The notes below the pieces were generated by a model. It did not search any database. It saw nothing but the letters and a program-made list of their open reading frames with translations, and had not been told where the DNA came from. DNA of 24,368 nt. It comes from Gelidibacter sp039916245 (GTDB taxonomy: Bacteria > Bacteroidota > Bacteroidia > Flavobacteriales > Flavobacteriaceae). Below, one piece after another: positions 8,526 through 15,342 of this stretch; within the stretch, counting starts at the first letter, position 1, and each line of letters opens with the position of its first letter. A program made the position numbers and the translations under genes. The stretch lies in assembly GCF_039916245.1 (NCBI RefSeq), contig NZ_JBDSLS010000053.1, positions 1 to 24,368 of the forward strand. Reading direction: 5' to 3'.

Positions 8526-8567
8526 ATAGTTTCAGGTTTCGAGTTTCAGGTTTCAAGTTTGAGCTTG
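8526..8567. repeat. Heptamer tandem array (TTTCAGG/TTTCGAG type)
   Basis: Six consecutive 7-bp units: ATAGTTT, CAGGTTT, CGAGTTT, CAGGTTT, CAAGTTT, GAGCTTG. The GTTT tail is nearly invariant while the first three bases vary. It starts 4 bp upstream of the ATG of the 118-residue protein. Confidence 0.75.
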
Positions 8568-8664
8568 ACTGATAACTTCGCCCTTTTTTTTAGTTATTAA
8601 TTATTTGTCCCTACCAAAATGGCATTGACAGATTTTAGTCGAGAATGATTTTTTTCAACTTGAA

Positions 8665-8700
8665 TTTCGATTTCAATTTCAACTTCGTTCTCGGCTTCAA
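8665..8700. repeat. Degenerate hexamer array (TTTCAA type)
   Basis: Six 6-bp units: TTTCGA, TTTCAA, TTTCAA, CTTCGT, TCTCGG, CTTCAA. The period is 6, unlike the 7-bp arrays elsewhere. It lies between the heptamer array and the cvpA promoter. Besides this, the 263-bp spacer 8522-8784 holds only the divergent upstream regions. Confidence 0.5.
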
Positions 8701-8758
8701 AGTTAAGGAACAATGCATTCTGTTTAAAGTTTATAACTCTAAAAATCTCAAATTTATG

Positions 8759-8766
8759 TACGTTTG
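8759..8766 (+). promoter_or_regulatory. -7 promoter element of the cvpA-like gene
   Basis: TACGTTTG is an exact TAnnTTTG match ending 18 bp before the ATG at 8785. An alternative TTG start at 8764 falls inside this element, which decides the start in favour of 8785. Confidence 0.6.
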
Positions 8767-8784
8767 CCAAAATATGGATCTGTT

Positions 8785-9324
8785 ATGAGTGTTTTCGACA
8801 TCGTTTTAATTGGCTTAATTGGATTTGGTCTTGTGCGCGGACTTATGAAAGGTTTTTTTGTGGAAATCGCATCGCTTATAGCTTTGGTGGCTGGGGTTTA
8901 TGGCGCTATCCATTTTAGTAATTATGCTGCTACTTTTATCGATGAGAATTCGGAATGGGATGAAAAAACGGTCAATATTGTTGCTTTTGCGGTAACCTTT
9001 CTGATTATTGTTTTGGTCATTGCTTTGGCTGGAAAAGCCTTTACAAAACTTGCGGATTTTGCCGCTTTAGGCTTAGTGAACAAGATTTTTGGCGGTTTTT
9101 TTGGTGCTTTAAAAACGGCCTTGATTCTGAGTGTTGTGCTTAATATTTTTGATAGTATGAATCGCGCCGTTCCACTTACGGATGAAAAAAGCATTGAAGA
9201 TTCTGCACTTTATAGTCCTGTAAAAGGACTAGTACCGATGATTTTTCCTCTTATTTTAGAAAAGAAAAAGGAATTGGAAAAGCCTATAGAAGATGATTCT
9301 ACCTTTTCTTTAGAGTTGACGTAG
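8785..9324 (+). CDS. CvpA family membrane protein
   Basis: 179 residues with the CvpA (colicin V production) domain: it opens MSVFDIVLIGLIGFGLVRGLMKGFF, the typical first TM helix followed by a G-x-x-x-G-F loop, and has three further hydrophobic helices at about 25-45, 65-85 and 100-120. The tail is charged, from about residue 150 on. CvpA proteins sit in the inner membrane; in Proteobacteria they are linked to colicin V export and envelope stress, but their molecular role is not settled. It is the only intact plus-strand gene after mrr. The stop codon lies at the edge of a heptamer array shared with the convergent reductase gene. Confidence 0.88.
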   Translation: MSVFDIVLIGLIGFGLVRGLMKGFFVEIASLIALVAGVYGAIHFSNYAATFIDENSEWDEKTVNIVAFAVTFLIIVLVIALAGKAFTKLADFAALGLVNKIFGGFFGALKTALILSVVLNIFDSMNRAVPLTDEKSIEDSALYSPVKGLVPMIFPLILEKKKELEKPIEDDSTFSLELT

Positions 9325-9431
9325 GCTGAAGGACTTATGACTTAAGACTTGGATTGTGTAAGTATGAGTAACACTTTTTTTCAAAGTCCACATTTTTCGG
9401 TCTTATGTCAAACGTCTACAAGTCTTAAGTC
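9324..9431. repeat. Facing heptamer arrays forming a 13-bp inverted repeat in a convergent spacer
   Basis: GCTGAAG, GACTTAT, GACTTAA, GACTTGG form a 7-bp-period array at 9324-9351, starting at the cvpA stop. A second, oppositely oriented set has GTC at 9407, 9414, 9422 and 9429 (spacing 7, 8, 7). GACTTAAGACTTG (9338-9350) and its exact reverse complement (9419-9431) form a 13-bp inverted repeat 68 bp apart, ending 9 bp from the stop of the reductase gene. The large loop makes a normal terminator unlikely. Confidence 0.65.
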
Positions 9432-9440
9432 TGATTATAC

Positions 9441-11630
9441 TCAATAACAATCTGATTTGATCTGGTTGGCATAGTCGCTCAACGGTTTTTTGTTGAATTC
9501 CAAACAGATAACATTCAAGGTTTGCATCACATCTTTGTACATGGATAAGGATCCACAAATCAGAATCACACCTTTGTTTGCCAATGTTTCTGCAATGTTT
9601 TTTCCGTCACGTTCTATAAGATGCTGCACATATAAACGGTCATGCTGTTGTGAATATGCCAAATGTAAACTGTTGAGTTTTTTACTATTTATGCAACTTT
9701 CAAGAAGTTTTTCGTAAAGTGCAAATGACTTTTTTGTTCGCAAACCAAAATAGGCTTCGATTTCTGCTTTTTTATGATTTTGATCCAACATGCCCAAAAA
9801 AGGAGCAATTCCTGTTCCGTTGGCAATCATGATTATTTTGGATGCTTTTTCAGGAAGATGAAAATTGACATTTTCAAGTAGTCTTGCTTTGCAAATCTCT
9901 CCAGTTTTAAAATCATTTAGATAATTGGAGCCTAAGCCGTCGTCATAATATTTAACGCTCAATTGGATGTTGCCATTCACTTTTCCCACAGAATACAAGC
10001 GTTCACGGTAATCATCTTTTGGATACACCGCTAACAAATCGCCAGAAGTAAATTGAAGATTTTTTTTTGGTTTTAAAGTTATGGTAAACGTGTTATCAGG
10101 ACTATCGCCCACGTTACTTTTTGAAACAACTTCAAAGGATTTGGTGTGTTTTGGTTTGGAGATTAATTTCTCTTTTGGAATAACTATTTCTAAACCGACC
10201 TTTTCTGACCACACTTGAACCCATTGCTCAAAGCTTTCAAATGATTTGTCATTAATGGTAAACGGCGCCAGTAATTGCGTAGATTTTTCATTTAAAAAAG
10301 CTTTATCGATATCATAAGCAAATTTGCAAAAATCAGGATAGGAAAGTGATCCGAAACCAACTACCGAAAAACTATAGGTTTGGCTTTGTTTGACAAATTC
10401 TAAACGCTTTAAAAACTTGTTGGCATTGGTTGGTGCTTCGCCTTGGCCATAGGTTGACGTCAACACAATAAGATGTTCTGCTTTTTTGTATTTGCGGTAT
10501 GTATTGAGTTCTGCAATATAAACGGTTTCTCCAACGGCAATTAATTGTTGTTGTAAGGCATTGGCAAAAAGTAGTGTGCCTCCATTTTCTGAACCCACTA
10601 AAATCACATATTTTGAATCACTTTTCTTACACTTGTTTTTCAACTTGGCCGCACGACGTTTGAGCGTCATGGCAAATCCTGAATAGATAAAAAATAAAAT
10701 GTTTGCCGAAGCAATGGCTAAAATAAGCGACCATAAAATGCTGCCTTTTCCTGTATGAAGATTAAGACTGAGGTTAGAAAAGAATTTGACCAATGGATAA
10801 TCAATTTCGCTAAGGATTTCCCCAGAAAATTGATCGACAACAATTTCTTTGTTTTTTAATTGTATCGTGTAATGATCTTCAATAGCATCAGAAAACGGGA
10901 ATTCTACCGATTTAACTTCTGATAACTTGGTGTTTTTAAAGACGTCCATGTCTTTAAAATTCTGTTGTGGGGATTCGGTAAGGGCATCAAAATCGATGTG
11001 ATGTCGCTGGCTGTCTTTTGGAAGTAAATCAAATTTATCTAAGGATAAATAAACGCCAGTTACAGTAATAATGATGATTGGGATTAGTGATAATCGACCT
11101 AAAACGACATGCCAATATTGTGAAAAATTGTCATTGACAATTTTCGAAAAGAATTTTTTAAAACTGCGTTGGCGTTTCAGGATTAAAATAGTGCCTGAAA
11201 CGGCGATGAGGAATAGTAAAAACGAACACAAACCCACTAAAAAGCGTCCCGTTCCTTTTAAGAATAAGGAGCGATGCAGATTGGTCGTCCATTGAAAAAA
11301 CTTGGAAATTTCTATCTTTTCACCAAGATAGGCGCCTGTTTTGGAATTGAAATAACCGTCTAAGGATTTTCCATCTTCGGTAAGTACGGAAGCGGATACA
11401 AAATCGTTGCTATCCACTTCTAAAGAGATAACTTCGGAATAATGGGATGTAAAGGTTTGAAGCGTTTCGGCTAAAGTGATCTGGTTAAAACCATCGACTT
11501 TATAGGGCTGAATCTGTTCTGAAATTGGCTGAAACGCCAAAATGATCCCAGTTACGGAGGCCATGAAGATAAAAACAAAAGAAGATATGGCCAGTGCTAG
11601 ATGGCTATATCTCCAAATGGATATGGTCAT
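9441..11630 (-). CDS. PepSY-type membrane flavodoxin/NADPH reductase fusion (transmembrane electron transfer)
   Basis: 729-residue fusion. The N-terminal PepSY-associated TM part has four helices (about 10-33, 128-151, 178-197, 298-322) enclosing two periplasmic PepSY-like segments. His10, His119, His174 and His292 sit at helix ends, as in heme-binding relatives such as the FoxB-type siderophore reductases. Then comes a flavodoxin-like FMN domain (341-475: GSENGGT, STYGQGEAP, GFGSLSYPDFC). Last is a ferredoxin-NADP-reductase-like module of the CysJ type (496-729: RLYSV for FAD, GTGIAPF at 605-611 and CGS at 692-694 for NADPH), ending in an aromatic Tyr as is usual. Inferred flow: NADPH to FAD to FMN to heme to a periplasmic acceptor. 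The DUF2271 protein encoded 219 bp upstream is a candidate acceptor; ferric siderophores or iron are alternatives. Confidence 0.9.
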   Translation of the reverse strand: MTISIWRYSHLALAISSFVFIFMASVTGIILAFQPISEQIQPYKVDGFNQITLAETLQTFTSHYSEVISLEVDSNDFVSASVLTEDGKSLDGYFNSKTGAYLGEKIEISKFFQWTTNLHRSLFLKGTGRFLVGLCSFLLFLIAVSGTILILKRQRSFKKFFSKIVNDNFSQYWHVVLGRLSLIPIIIITVTGVYLSLDKFDLLPKDSQRHHIDFDALTESPQQNFKDMDVFKNTKLSEVKSVEFPFSDAIEDHYTIQLKNKEIVVDQFSGEILSEIDYPLVKFFSNLSLNLHTGKGSILWSLILAIASANILFFIYSGFAMTLKRRAAKLKNKCKKSDSKYVILVGSENGGTLLFANALQQQLIAVGETVYIAELNTYRKYKKAEHLIVLTSTYGQGEAPTNANKFLKRLEFVKQSQTYSFSVVGFGSLSYPDFCKFAYDIDKAFLNEKSTQLLAPFTINDKSFESFEQWVQVWSEKVGLEIVIPKEKLISKPKHTKSFEVVSKSNVGDSPDNTFTITLKPKKNLQFTSGDLLAVYPKDDYRERLYSVGKVNGNIQLSVKYYDDGLGSNYLNDFKTGEICKARLLENVNFHLPEKASKIIMIANGTGIAPFLGMLDQNHKKAEIEAYFGLRTKKSFALYEKLLESCINSKKLNSLHLAYSQQHDRLYVQHLIERDGKNIAETLANKGVILICGSLSMYKDVMQTLNVICLEFNKKPLSDYANQIKSDCY

Positions 11631-11683
11631 ATTTTATAGTGTCTTAAATATTGATGTTGTTTAAAAGGAATCAAGACCGCTTC

Positions 11684-11711
11684 GCTGTTAGAACATAGAA
11701 TTAAGATTTTA
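11684..11711. repeat. Degenerate heptamer tract
   Basis: GCTGTTA, GAACATA, GAATTAA, GATTTTA keep a G at every seventh base and A at the unit end, but little else. It may be a decayed array of the kind seen elsewhere in the window. Support is weak. Confidence 0.3.
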
Positions 11712-11767
11712 TCGTGCTTTTTATTAACATTTCAACGTCTTAATCAAAGCTTTTGGACGGAGATCAA

Positions 11768-11796
11768 ACCTTTCAGGTTTTGAAAACCTGAAAGGT
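11768..11796. repeat. Dispersed palindrome, copy 1 (ACCTTTCAGGTTTT)
   Basis: Perfect 14-bp arms ACCTTTCAGGTTTT (11768-11781) and AAAACCTGAAAGGT (11783-11796) around a single G. It shares its core with the palindrome at 12366-12398. It lies between the DUF2271 gene and the reductase gene and could attenuate or terminate transcription there, although no strong minus-strand T tract follows. Confidence 0.8.
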
Positions 11797-11813
11797 CTTT
11801 AAAGGTTTTTTTG

Positions 11814-11848
11814 GAGCTTCGAGCTTCCAACTTCGAGCTTCCAACTCT
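11814..11848. repeat. Heptamer tandem array (GAGCTTC/CAACTTC type)
   Basis: Five 7-bp units: GAGCTTC, GAGCTTC, CAACTTC, GAGCTTC, CAACTCT. The array ends one base before the stop codon of the DUF2271 gene at 11850. Confidence 0.75.
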
Positions 11849-11849
11849 T

Positions 11850-12335
11850 TTAATTCGGCATCATCCGCACATAACGGATAAATCCGGTGCCGTCTTTTTT
11901 GCTTTTAACGGTTTCTGAAGTCAATTCAAACTCCACATCACTGGTGTAGTATTTTTGATCTTCCACAGCGGTTTCAAAACGGATTTTGTAGCCAGCGTTT
12001 ATTTTCGAATCCTCAATGTCGATTACAGTTATGTTTCGTCCGCCACCAGAAACGGTCGCTCCGGTAATGGCATCTAAATTTGAGCGTTTTTTGGCATGAA
12101 ATTTTTTCCACCAGTCTTCAATCGTATTGTACCATTGCGCATCATCACCTTGAACGTACAAAGTTTTTTCATAATCCCCTTTTGGGTTGATTAACGAAAT
12201 CACGATATAGGCGCCCTCGCCAGTATAATTGGTCATCTGGATCATGCATTTGTACTTTGTTGCTGGTGCTTTGGCCGTAAATGACATCAATCCGAATAGG
12301 ACTAGACTTAAAAATATAAAATGTTTTATTTTCAT
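11850..12335 (-). CDS. DUF2271 periplasmic protein with flavinylation-like motif
   Basis: 161-residue exported protein with a signal peptide ending near residue 20 (LMSFTAKA). The body matches my knowledge of DUF2271: a beta-rich periplasmic domain with YVQGDDAQWY and WWKKFHAKK segments. The striking element is DAITGATVSGGG at 88-99, which has the D-x-x-T-G-A-T form of the ApbE target motif in FMN-binding proteins; Thr94 would be the FMN-linked residue. DUF2271 genes occur beside PepSY reductases in several phyla, as here. I infer a periplasmic flavin electron carrier; no apbE gene is in the window. An ATG at 12335 is chosen; an upstream TTG at 12383 lies inside the palindrome. The 3' end abuts a heptamer array. 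Confidence 0.75.
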   Translation of the reverse strand: MKIKHFIFLSLVLFGLMSFTAKAPATKYKCMIQMTNYTGEGAYIVISLINPKGDYEKTLYVQGDDAQWYNTIEDWWKKFHAKKRSNLDAITGATVSGGGRNITVIDIEDSKINAGYKIRFETAVEDQKYYTSDVEFELTSETVKSKKDGTGFIRYVRMMPN

Positions 12336-12365
12336 GTTGTTTTTTAACTTGTCAGTAAATGTTTT

Positions 12366-12398
12366 AGACCTGTCAGGTTTCAAAAACCTGACAGGTCT
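12366..12398. repeat. Dispersed palindrome, copy 2 (AGACCTGTCAGGTTT)
   Basis: Perfect 15-bp arms AGACCTGTCAGGTTT (12366-12380) and AAACCTGACAGGTCT (12384-12398) around CAA. It sits 5 bp after the ankyrin gene stop and 30 bp before the DUF2271 start. It differs from copy 1 by compensated base changes in the arms, so the pairing is conserved while the sequence drifts. Confidence 0.85.
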
Positions 12399-12403
12399 GT
12401 ATT

Positions 12404-13876
12404 CTATTTTAAAAAATCTAAAGAAATATTTTTTCCTATCAATAACTCATTTTCAGAAGCCAAATCATAAGCGGTTTCATCAAAATCAGTTACGATATCT
12501 TTTTTTGCTCCAATAGACACTAAATATTTTAAGATCTCCGTATCATTTGCTTTCATTGCTGCTTTATGCAACGGCGTGATGCCTTCTTTGTTTTTGGCAT
12601 TCACATCAGCTTTGAATTGTTGAATGAATTTAAGTGTCGTCATATCGTTTTTGTCCAATGCCAAATGGTATAAGGTGTTTCCGTTGGCTTGTGGTTTACC
12701 GAAATTGAATCCGTTTTGTTCTAATAAAGATAGCTTTTTGTTGAAGTCGTCTTCGTTTTTAACCGTATAGGATTGCATTAAATAGGTGGTTAAATCATTG
12801 CCATTGCCATCCACAAGCAATGTTTTTGCCTTTTTATTTAAGAGAAAAGCGACCACATCAGAGATGTTGTTTGCAACGGCTAATGCCAAAGCAGATTCGC
12901 CTTTTTTATTGGTTTGGTTGATGTTTTTGACCGTTTTTGAAAACAAAGTCACGGTTTCAAGATTGTTTTTACTGGCAGCATTCATAAATGGCGTGTTTCC
13001 AAAGCTGTCTGATTGATTGACATCGGCACCTTTTTGAATAAAATAGTTGATGATCGCCATATCTTTACTTCTAACAGCCAAGGTATGCAGTGCTGTTTCG
13101 CCATCTTTTGAAACCGCAATTGGGTTTAATCCAGCGCTTTCTAAAAACTGATAGACTTCAATACCATTCGTAATACCACGAGCACCTTGACTTGCGAAAA
13201 TGAAAGCATTGTCATTGCCTTTGACACCTTTTTTAAGCAATTGGGTCATCAAAGTGATATTTCCTGTTCTCGCCGCATAATTGAATATCCCGTTGCCATC
13301 TGCATCCACACTATTCAAATCCAAACCTTTTGAAGTGAAATAAGTAATCAAACTAAAATCAGTGTCGTGAGGCGCGACTAATAATAAGGCATTCGCACCC
13401 GTAGGTGTGAGATCCTTTTGAAGATTGGCACCATATTTTATAAGTAAATCATACACTTGCGTAGTGCGCTGCCCTGATCCTGCGGCAAAATTGATGATGC
13501 TACTGCCTTTATCATCCGTAATATCAGTTTTTGCACCGTTATCGATCAGAAATTGCATCAATTCCACGTTCCCTTTATTCGCGGCCCAAAAAATATAAGT
13601 TCTGCCGTCGTGGGTTAGTTTGTTGACATCATTTCCTTTCTTTGTGATGACGTATTGAATGGTTTCGTTCGGTGCGTTTGCTAAAATGGCTTGAGCTGCA
13701 CCATCAAAATTACTGGCATTCGCTTGTGCAATATCATGGCCTTCCTTGATTTTTAAATCAATCGTTTCAACACTCGGTTTTGATGCCCAAAAATCACGAT
13801 CTAAAAAGATATTGGCCTGTGAGAAAATTGGACCGCCAATACCAAAAGCCAAGATGATTATTAAGTATCTTTTCAT
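12404..13876 (-). CDS. Exported ankyrin-repeat protein
   Basis: 490 residues with a signal peptide (MKRYLIIILAFGIGG, probable cleavage after FSQA), so the mature protein is probably periplasmic or envelope-associated. From about residue 80 to 475 it is made of ankyrin repeats of about 33 residues. Recurring elements are D-G-x-T-x-L/I-H/F-x-A and G-A-x-x-x; clear examples are DGETALHTLAVRSKD, SFGNTPFMNAASKNN and KEGITPLHKAAMKAN. Ankyrin stacks bind partner proteins and have no catalytic residues. Its place at the head of the DUF2271/PepSY gene set suggests it scaffolds or protects a periplasmic redox partner, but this is inference from position only. Two operator-like palindromes lie upstream. 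Confidence 0.9.
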   Translation of the reverse strand: MKRYLIIILAFGIGGPIFSQANIFLDRDFWASKPSVETIDLKIKEGHDIAQANASNFDGAAQAILANAPNETIQYVITKKGNDVNKLTHDGRTYIFWAANKGNVELMQFLIDNGAKTDITDDKGSSIINFAAGSGQRTTQVYDLLIKYGANLQKDLTPTGANALLLVAPHDTDFSLITYFTSKGLDLNSVDADGNGIFNYAARTGNITLMTQLLKKGVKGNDNAFIFASQGARGITNGIEVYQFLESAGLNPIAVSKDGETALHTLAVRSKDMAIINYFIQKGADVNQSDSFGNTPFMNAASKNNLETVTLFSKTVKNINQTNKKGESALALAVANNISDVVAFLLNKKAKTLLVDGNGNDLTTYLMQSYTVKNEDDFNKKLSLLEQNGFNFGKPQANGNTLYHLALDKNDMTTLKFIQQFKADVNAKNKEGITPLHKAAMKANDTEILKYLVSIGAKKDIVTDFDETAYDLASENELLIGKNISLDFLK

Positions 13877-13923
13877 AAGTTTATTTTTTACGTCTGAGTG
13901 AGATTTATCTATAATTTCTATTC

Positions 13924-13947
13924 TTATTTAGATTGAATTAGGATAAG
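13924..13947. promoter_or_regulatory. Candidate regulator site 1 upstream of the ankyrin/DUF2271/PepSY set
   Basis: Half-site TTATTTAGATT (13924-13934) is followed by a degenerate opposite half reaching GGATAAG at 13947. The 11-base half-site is identical to one arm of the site at 13967-13991, read on the other strand. It lies about 50-70 bp before the ankyrin start. The AT-rich palindrome with a short centre resembles metalloregulator (Fur-like) boxes in form only. Confidence 0.4.
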
Positions 13948-13966
13948 GCTCAATTTAGGTCGTAAA

Positions 13967-13991
13967 TTTATATAGAATGAATCTAAATAAA
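13967..13991. promoter_or_regulatory. Candidate regulator site 2: 25-bp imperfect palindrome
   Basis: TTTATATAGAAT and GAATCTAAATAAA pair at 10 of 12 positions around a central G (13979). The right arm contains AATCTAAATAA, the exact reverse complement of the site 1 half-site. Two related sites about 45 bp apart suggest cooperative binding by one dimeric regulator. The site also covers the first codons of the decayed gene on the plus strand. Confidence 0.45.
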
Positions 13992-14329
13992 AAGACTATC
14001 GATATCTTTTTTTTAATTTCTTTATCGTATTTGGATTTTCGGAAGAAGTAGATGTAGCTCAGGATTCTACAAAAAAAAATGAGGACTTGATTTATCTGGA
14101 AGTACTAAAATGAGCAATAAGAGTGGATAGCATCTATACTATTGATCTAATCCTAGGGAAAATCATTGAGGTAAGAACACGTGTTGGTCGCTATTCAAAA
14201 CTAGAAATATTGAGCTACTATGCAAATGGGGAGGCCAATGAAGATAGGAGTAATTCTGACGTTTACACTTTTAACTTTGTATACCAACCAAACGAGGAAG
14301 TGGCTTTTTCTATTTATTCTAATCGATAG
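13977..14329 (+). pseudogene. Decayed gene for a small exported protein
   Basis: An ATG at 13977 opens a signal-peptide-like start (MNLNKKTIDIFFLISL) that runs into a stop at 14049. In another frame the sequence continues coherently as FIVFGFSEEVDVAQDSTKKN, with a signal-peptide core and hydrophilic mature start. It then meets an in-frame TGA at 14111 and continues in the same frame to 14329 (IDLILGKIIEVRTRVGRY and so on). One frameshift plus one nonsense change would restore a protein of about 115 residues. The piece from the GTG at 14123 alone could be called as a 68-residue gene, but it lacks a plausible start. The 3' end overlaps the carbonic anhydrase gene by 16 bp, convergently. Family not recognised. 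Confidence 0.5.
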
Positions 14330-14940
14330 ATTTCCATGATTTTATTGAGATACTTGTTGAAATCAATTTTTAAATCGATGAGTTTTCCCGTACTGACATC
14401 AAACACCCATCCATGGACTTTTAAACCTCTTTCTCTATTGGCTCTTTGAACAGCAGCGGTTTTTATGAGATTGATGCATTGTTCGCGTACATTGAGTTCT
14501 ACCAAACGGTCATATCGATTTTCTTCGTCTTCAATAGCATTCAATTTATTGCGATGTGTACGATACACATCACGAATATTACGAAGCCACGGATTCAAGA
14601 TGCCCAAGTCGGCAGATTGCATGGCCGCCTTAACGCCGCCACAGCCATAATGTCCACACACCACAATATCCTTGACTTTTAGATGATCGACCGCATAATT
14701 GACTACAGACATGACGTTCAGATCAATGCTAATGACCATATTGGCAATATTTCGATGCACAAAAACTTCACCAGGTCCCATGCCCATCAATTCCTCTGAC
14801 GTCACACGACTGTCAGAACAACCAATAAACAATAATTCAGGATTTTGACCTTCTGCTAAATGTTTAAAGAAATCTGGATCGATAGCCAGCTTTTCTTTGA
14901 TCCATTTTTCATTGTTTTTGAATACTTTATTTAAGTCCAT
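14314..14940 (-). CDS. can: Beta-class carbonic anhydrase
   Basis: Interconverts CO2 and bicarbonate in the cytosol. The zinc site is complete: Cys41 in GCSDSRV, His97 and Cys100 in VVCGHYGCGGV. The Asp43/Arg45 catalytic dyad is in place, and there is no signal peptide. Length of 208 residues is typical of the plant-like beta class in bacteria (E. coli Can). The upstream region has a 6-bp hairpin, CGATGA/TCATCG, at 14961-14979, and a near-match to the -7 element (TACCTTTA, 14992-14999) on the minus strand. nhaA lies 402 bp further upstream on the same strand but has its own terminator, so the two are probably separate units. Confidence 0.96.
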   Translation of the reverse strand: MDLNKVFKNNEKWIKEKLAIDPDFFKHLAEGQNPELLFIGCSDSRVTSEELMGMGPGEVFVHRNIANMVISIDLNVMSVVNYAVDHLKVKDIVVCGHYGCGGVKAAMQSADLGILNPWLRNIRDVYRTHRNKLNAIEDEENRYDRLVELNVREQCINLIKTAAVQRANRERGLKVHGWVFDVSTGKLIDLKIDFNKYLNKIMEIYRLE

Positions 14941-15190
14941 TCTCGCTAAAGTTTTGTTTCCGATGAAAGATTCTCATCGATATGTAGAGTTTAAAGGTAG
15001 GTAAAATATGGTTTTCTTGAGTTAAATTTTAGTTTTTATCTAATCATAACATATAACCAACTCAATCTCAAAAGACAATAATTGTGAAATCATTGTCCTT
15101 CTTTCTAAACTCAAAAAATTCTATTGCCTCAAAATCAGTTTAAACTATGTGCTTTAATACATCTCACTTGAGCTTTTAAAATTTTGACAC

Positions 15191-15215
15191 TCCCGAAGCG
15201 TCGGGATCACGAATT
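15191..15215. repeat. Hairpin repeat with AATTCGTGAT flank (second copy of an element at 8028-8049)
   Basis: On the minus strand, AATTCGTGAT is followed by a CCCGA/TCGGG hairpin. The same ten bases precede the TACCG-CTT-CGGTA hairpin at 8028-8049 on the plus strand. Only ten bases plus hairpin architecture are shared, so this may be a small dispersed repeat or chance. Confidence 0.4.
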
Positions 15216-15287
15216 TTCACAGTGAGCATACCGGTGAAAATTATTAATTATTAATTTCACGAATGCAACAGGCTTTCAGTCTGTTTT

Positions 15288-15324
15288 AAAAACGCCGCCA
15301 GAACGTTTGTCGGTCTGGTATGGC
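15288..15324 (-). terminator. Probable terminator of nhaA
   Basis: On the minus strand, GCC-ATA-CCAGA pairs with TCTGG-C-GGC around an 11-nt loop and is followed by GTTTTT. It begins 19 bp after the nhaA stop. Confidence 0.6.
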
Positions 15325-15342
15325 AATTTAGGCCATAATTGT

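Larger units (their letters stand above)
14941..15342. other. Intergenic region between can and nhaA
   Basis: 402 bp without a gene. It holds the can leader hairpin (14961-14979), a weak -7-like element (14992-14999), a small inverted repeat GACAAT/ATTGTC (15074-15097), a hairpin TCCCGA-AGCG-TCGGGA (15191-15206) with flank ATCACGAATT, an inverted repeat AATTTTCAC/GTGAAAATT (15212-15242), and the nhaA terminator. The rest is AT-rich and featureless. Confidence 0.6.

Noticed and set aside
8597..8780. Open minus-strand frame ending in SRLKSVNAILVGTNN
   Set aside because: No start codon in a sensible place, it runs through the hexamer repeat and the cvpA promoter, and the translation is repeat-like. 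I considered it as a gene remnant but cannot support a family.
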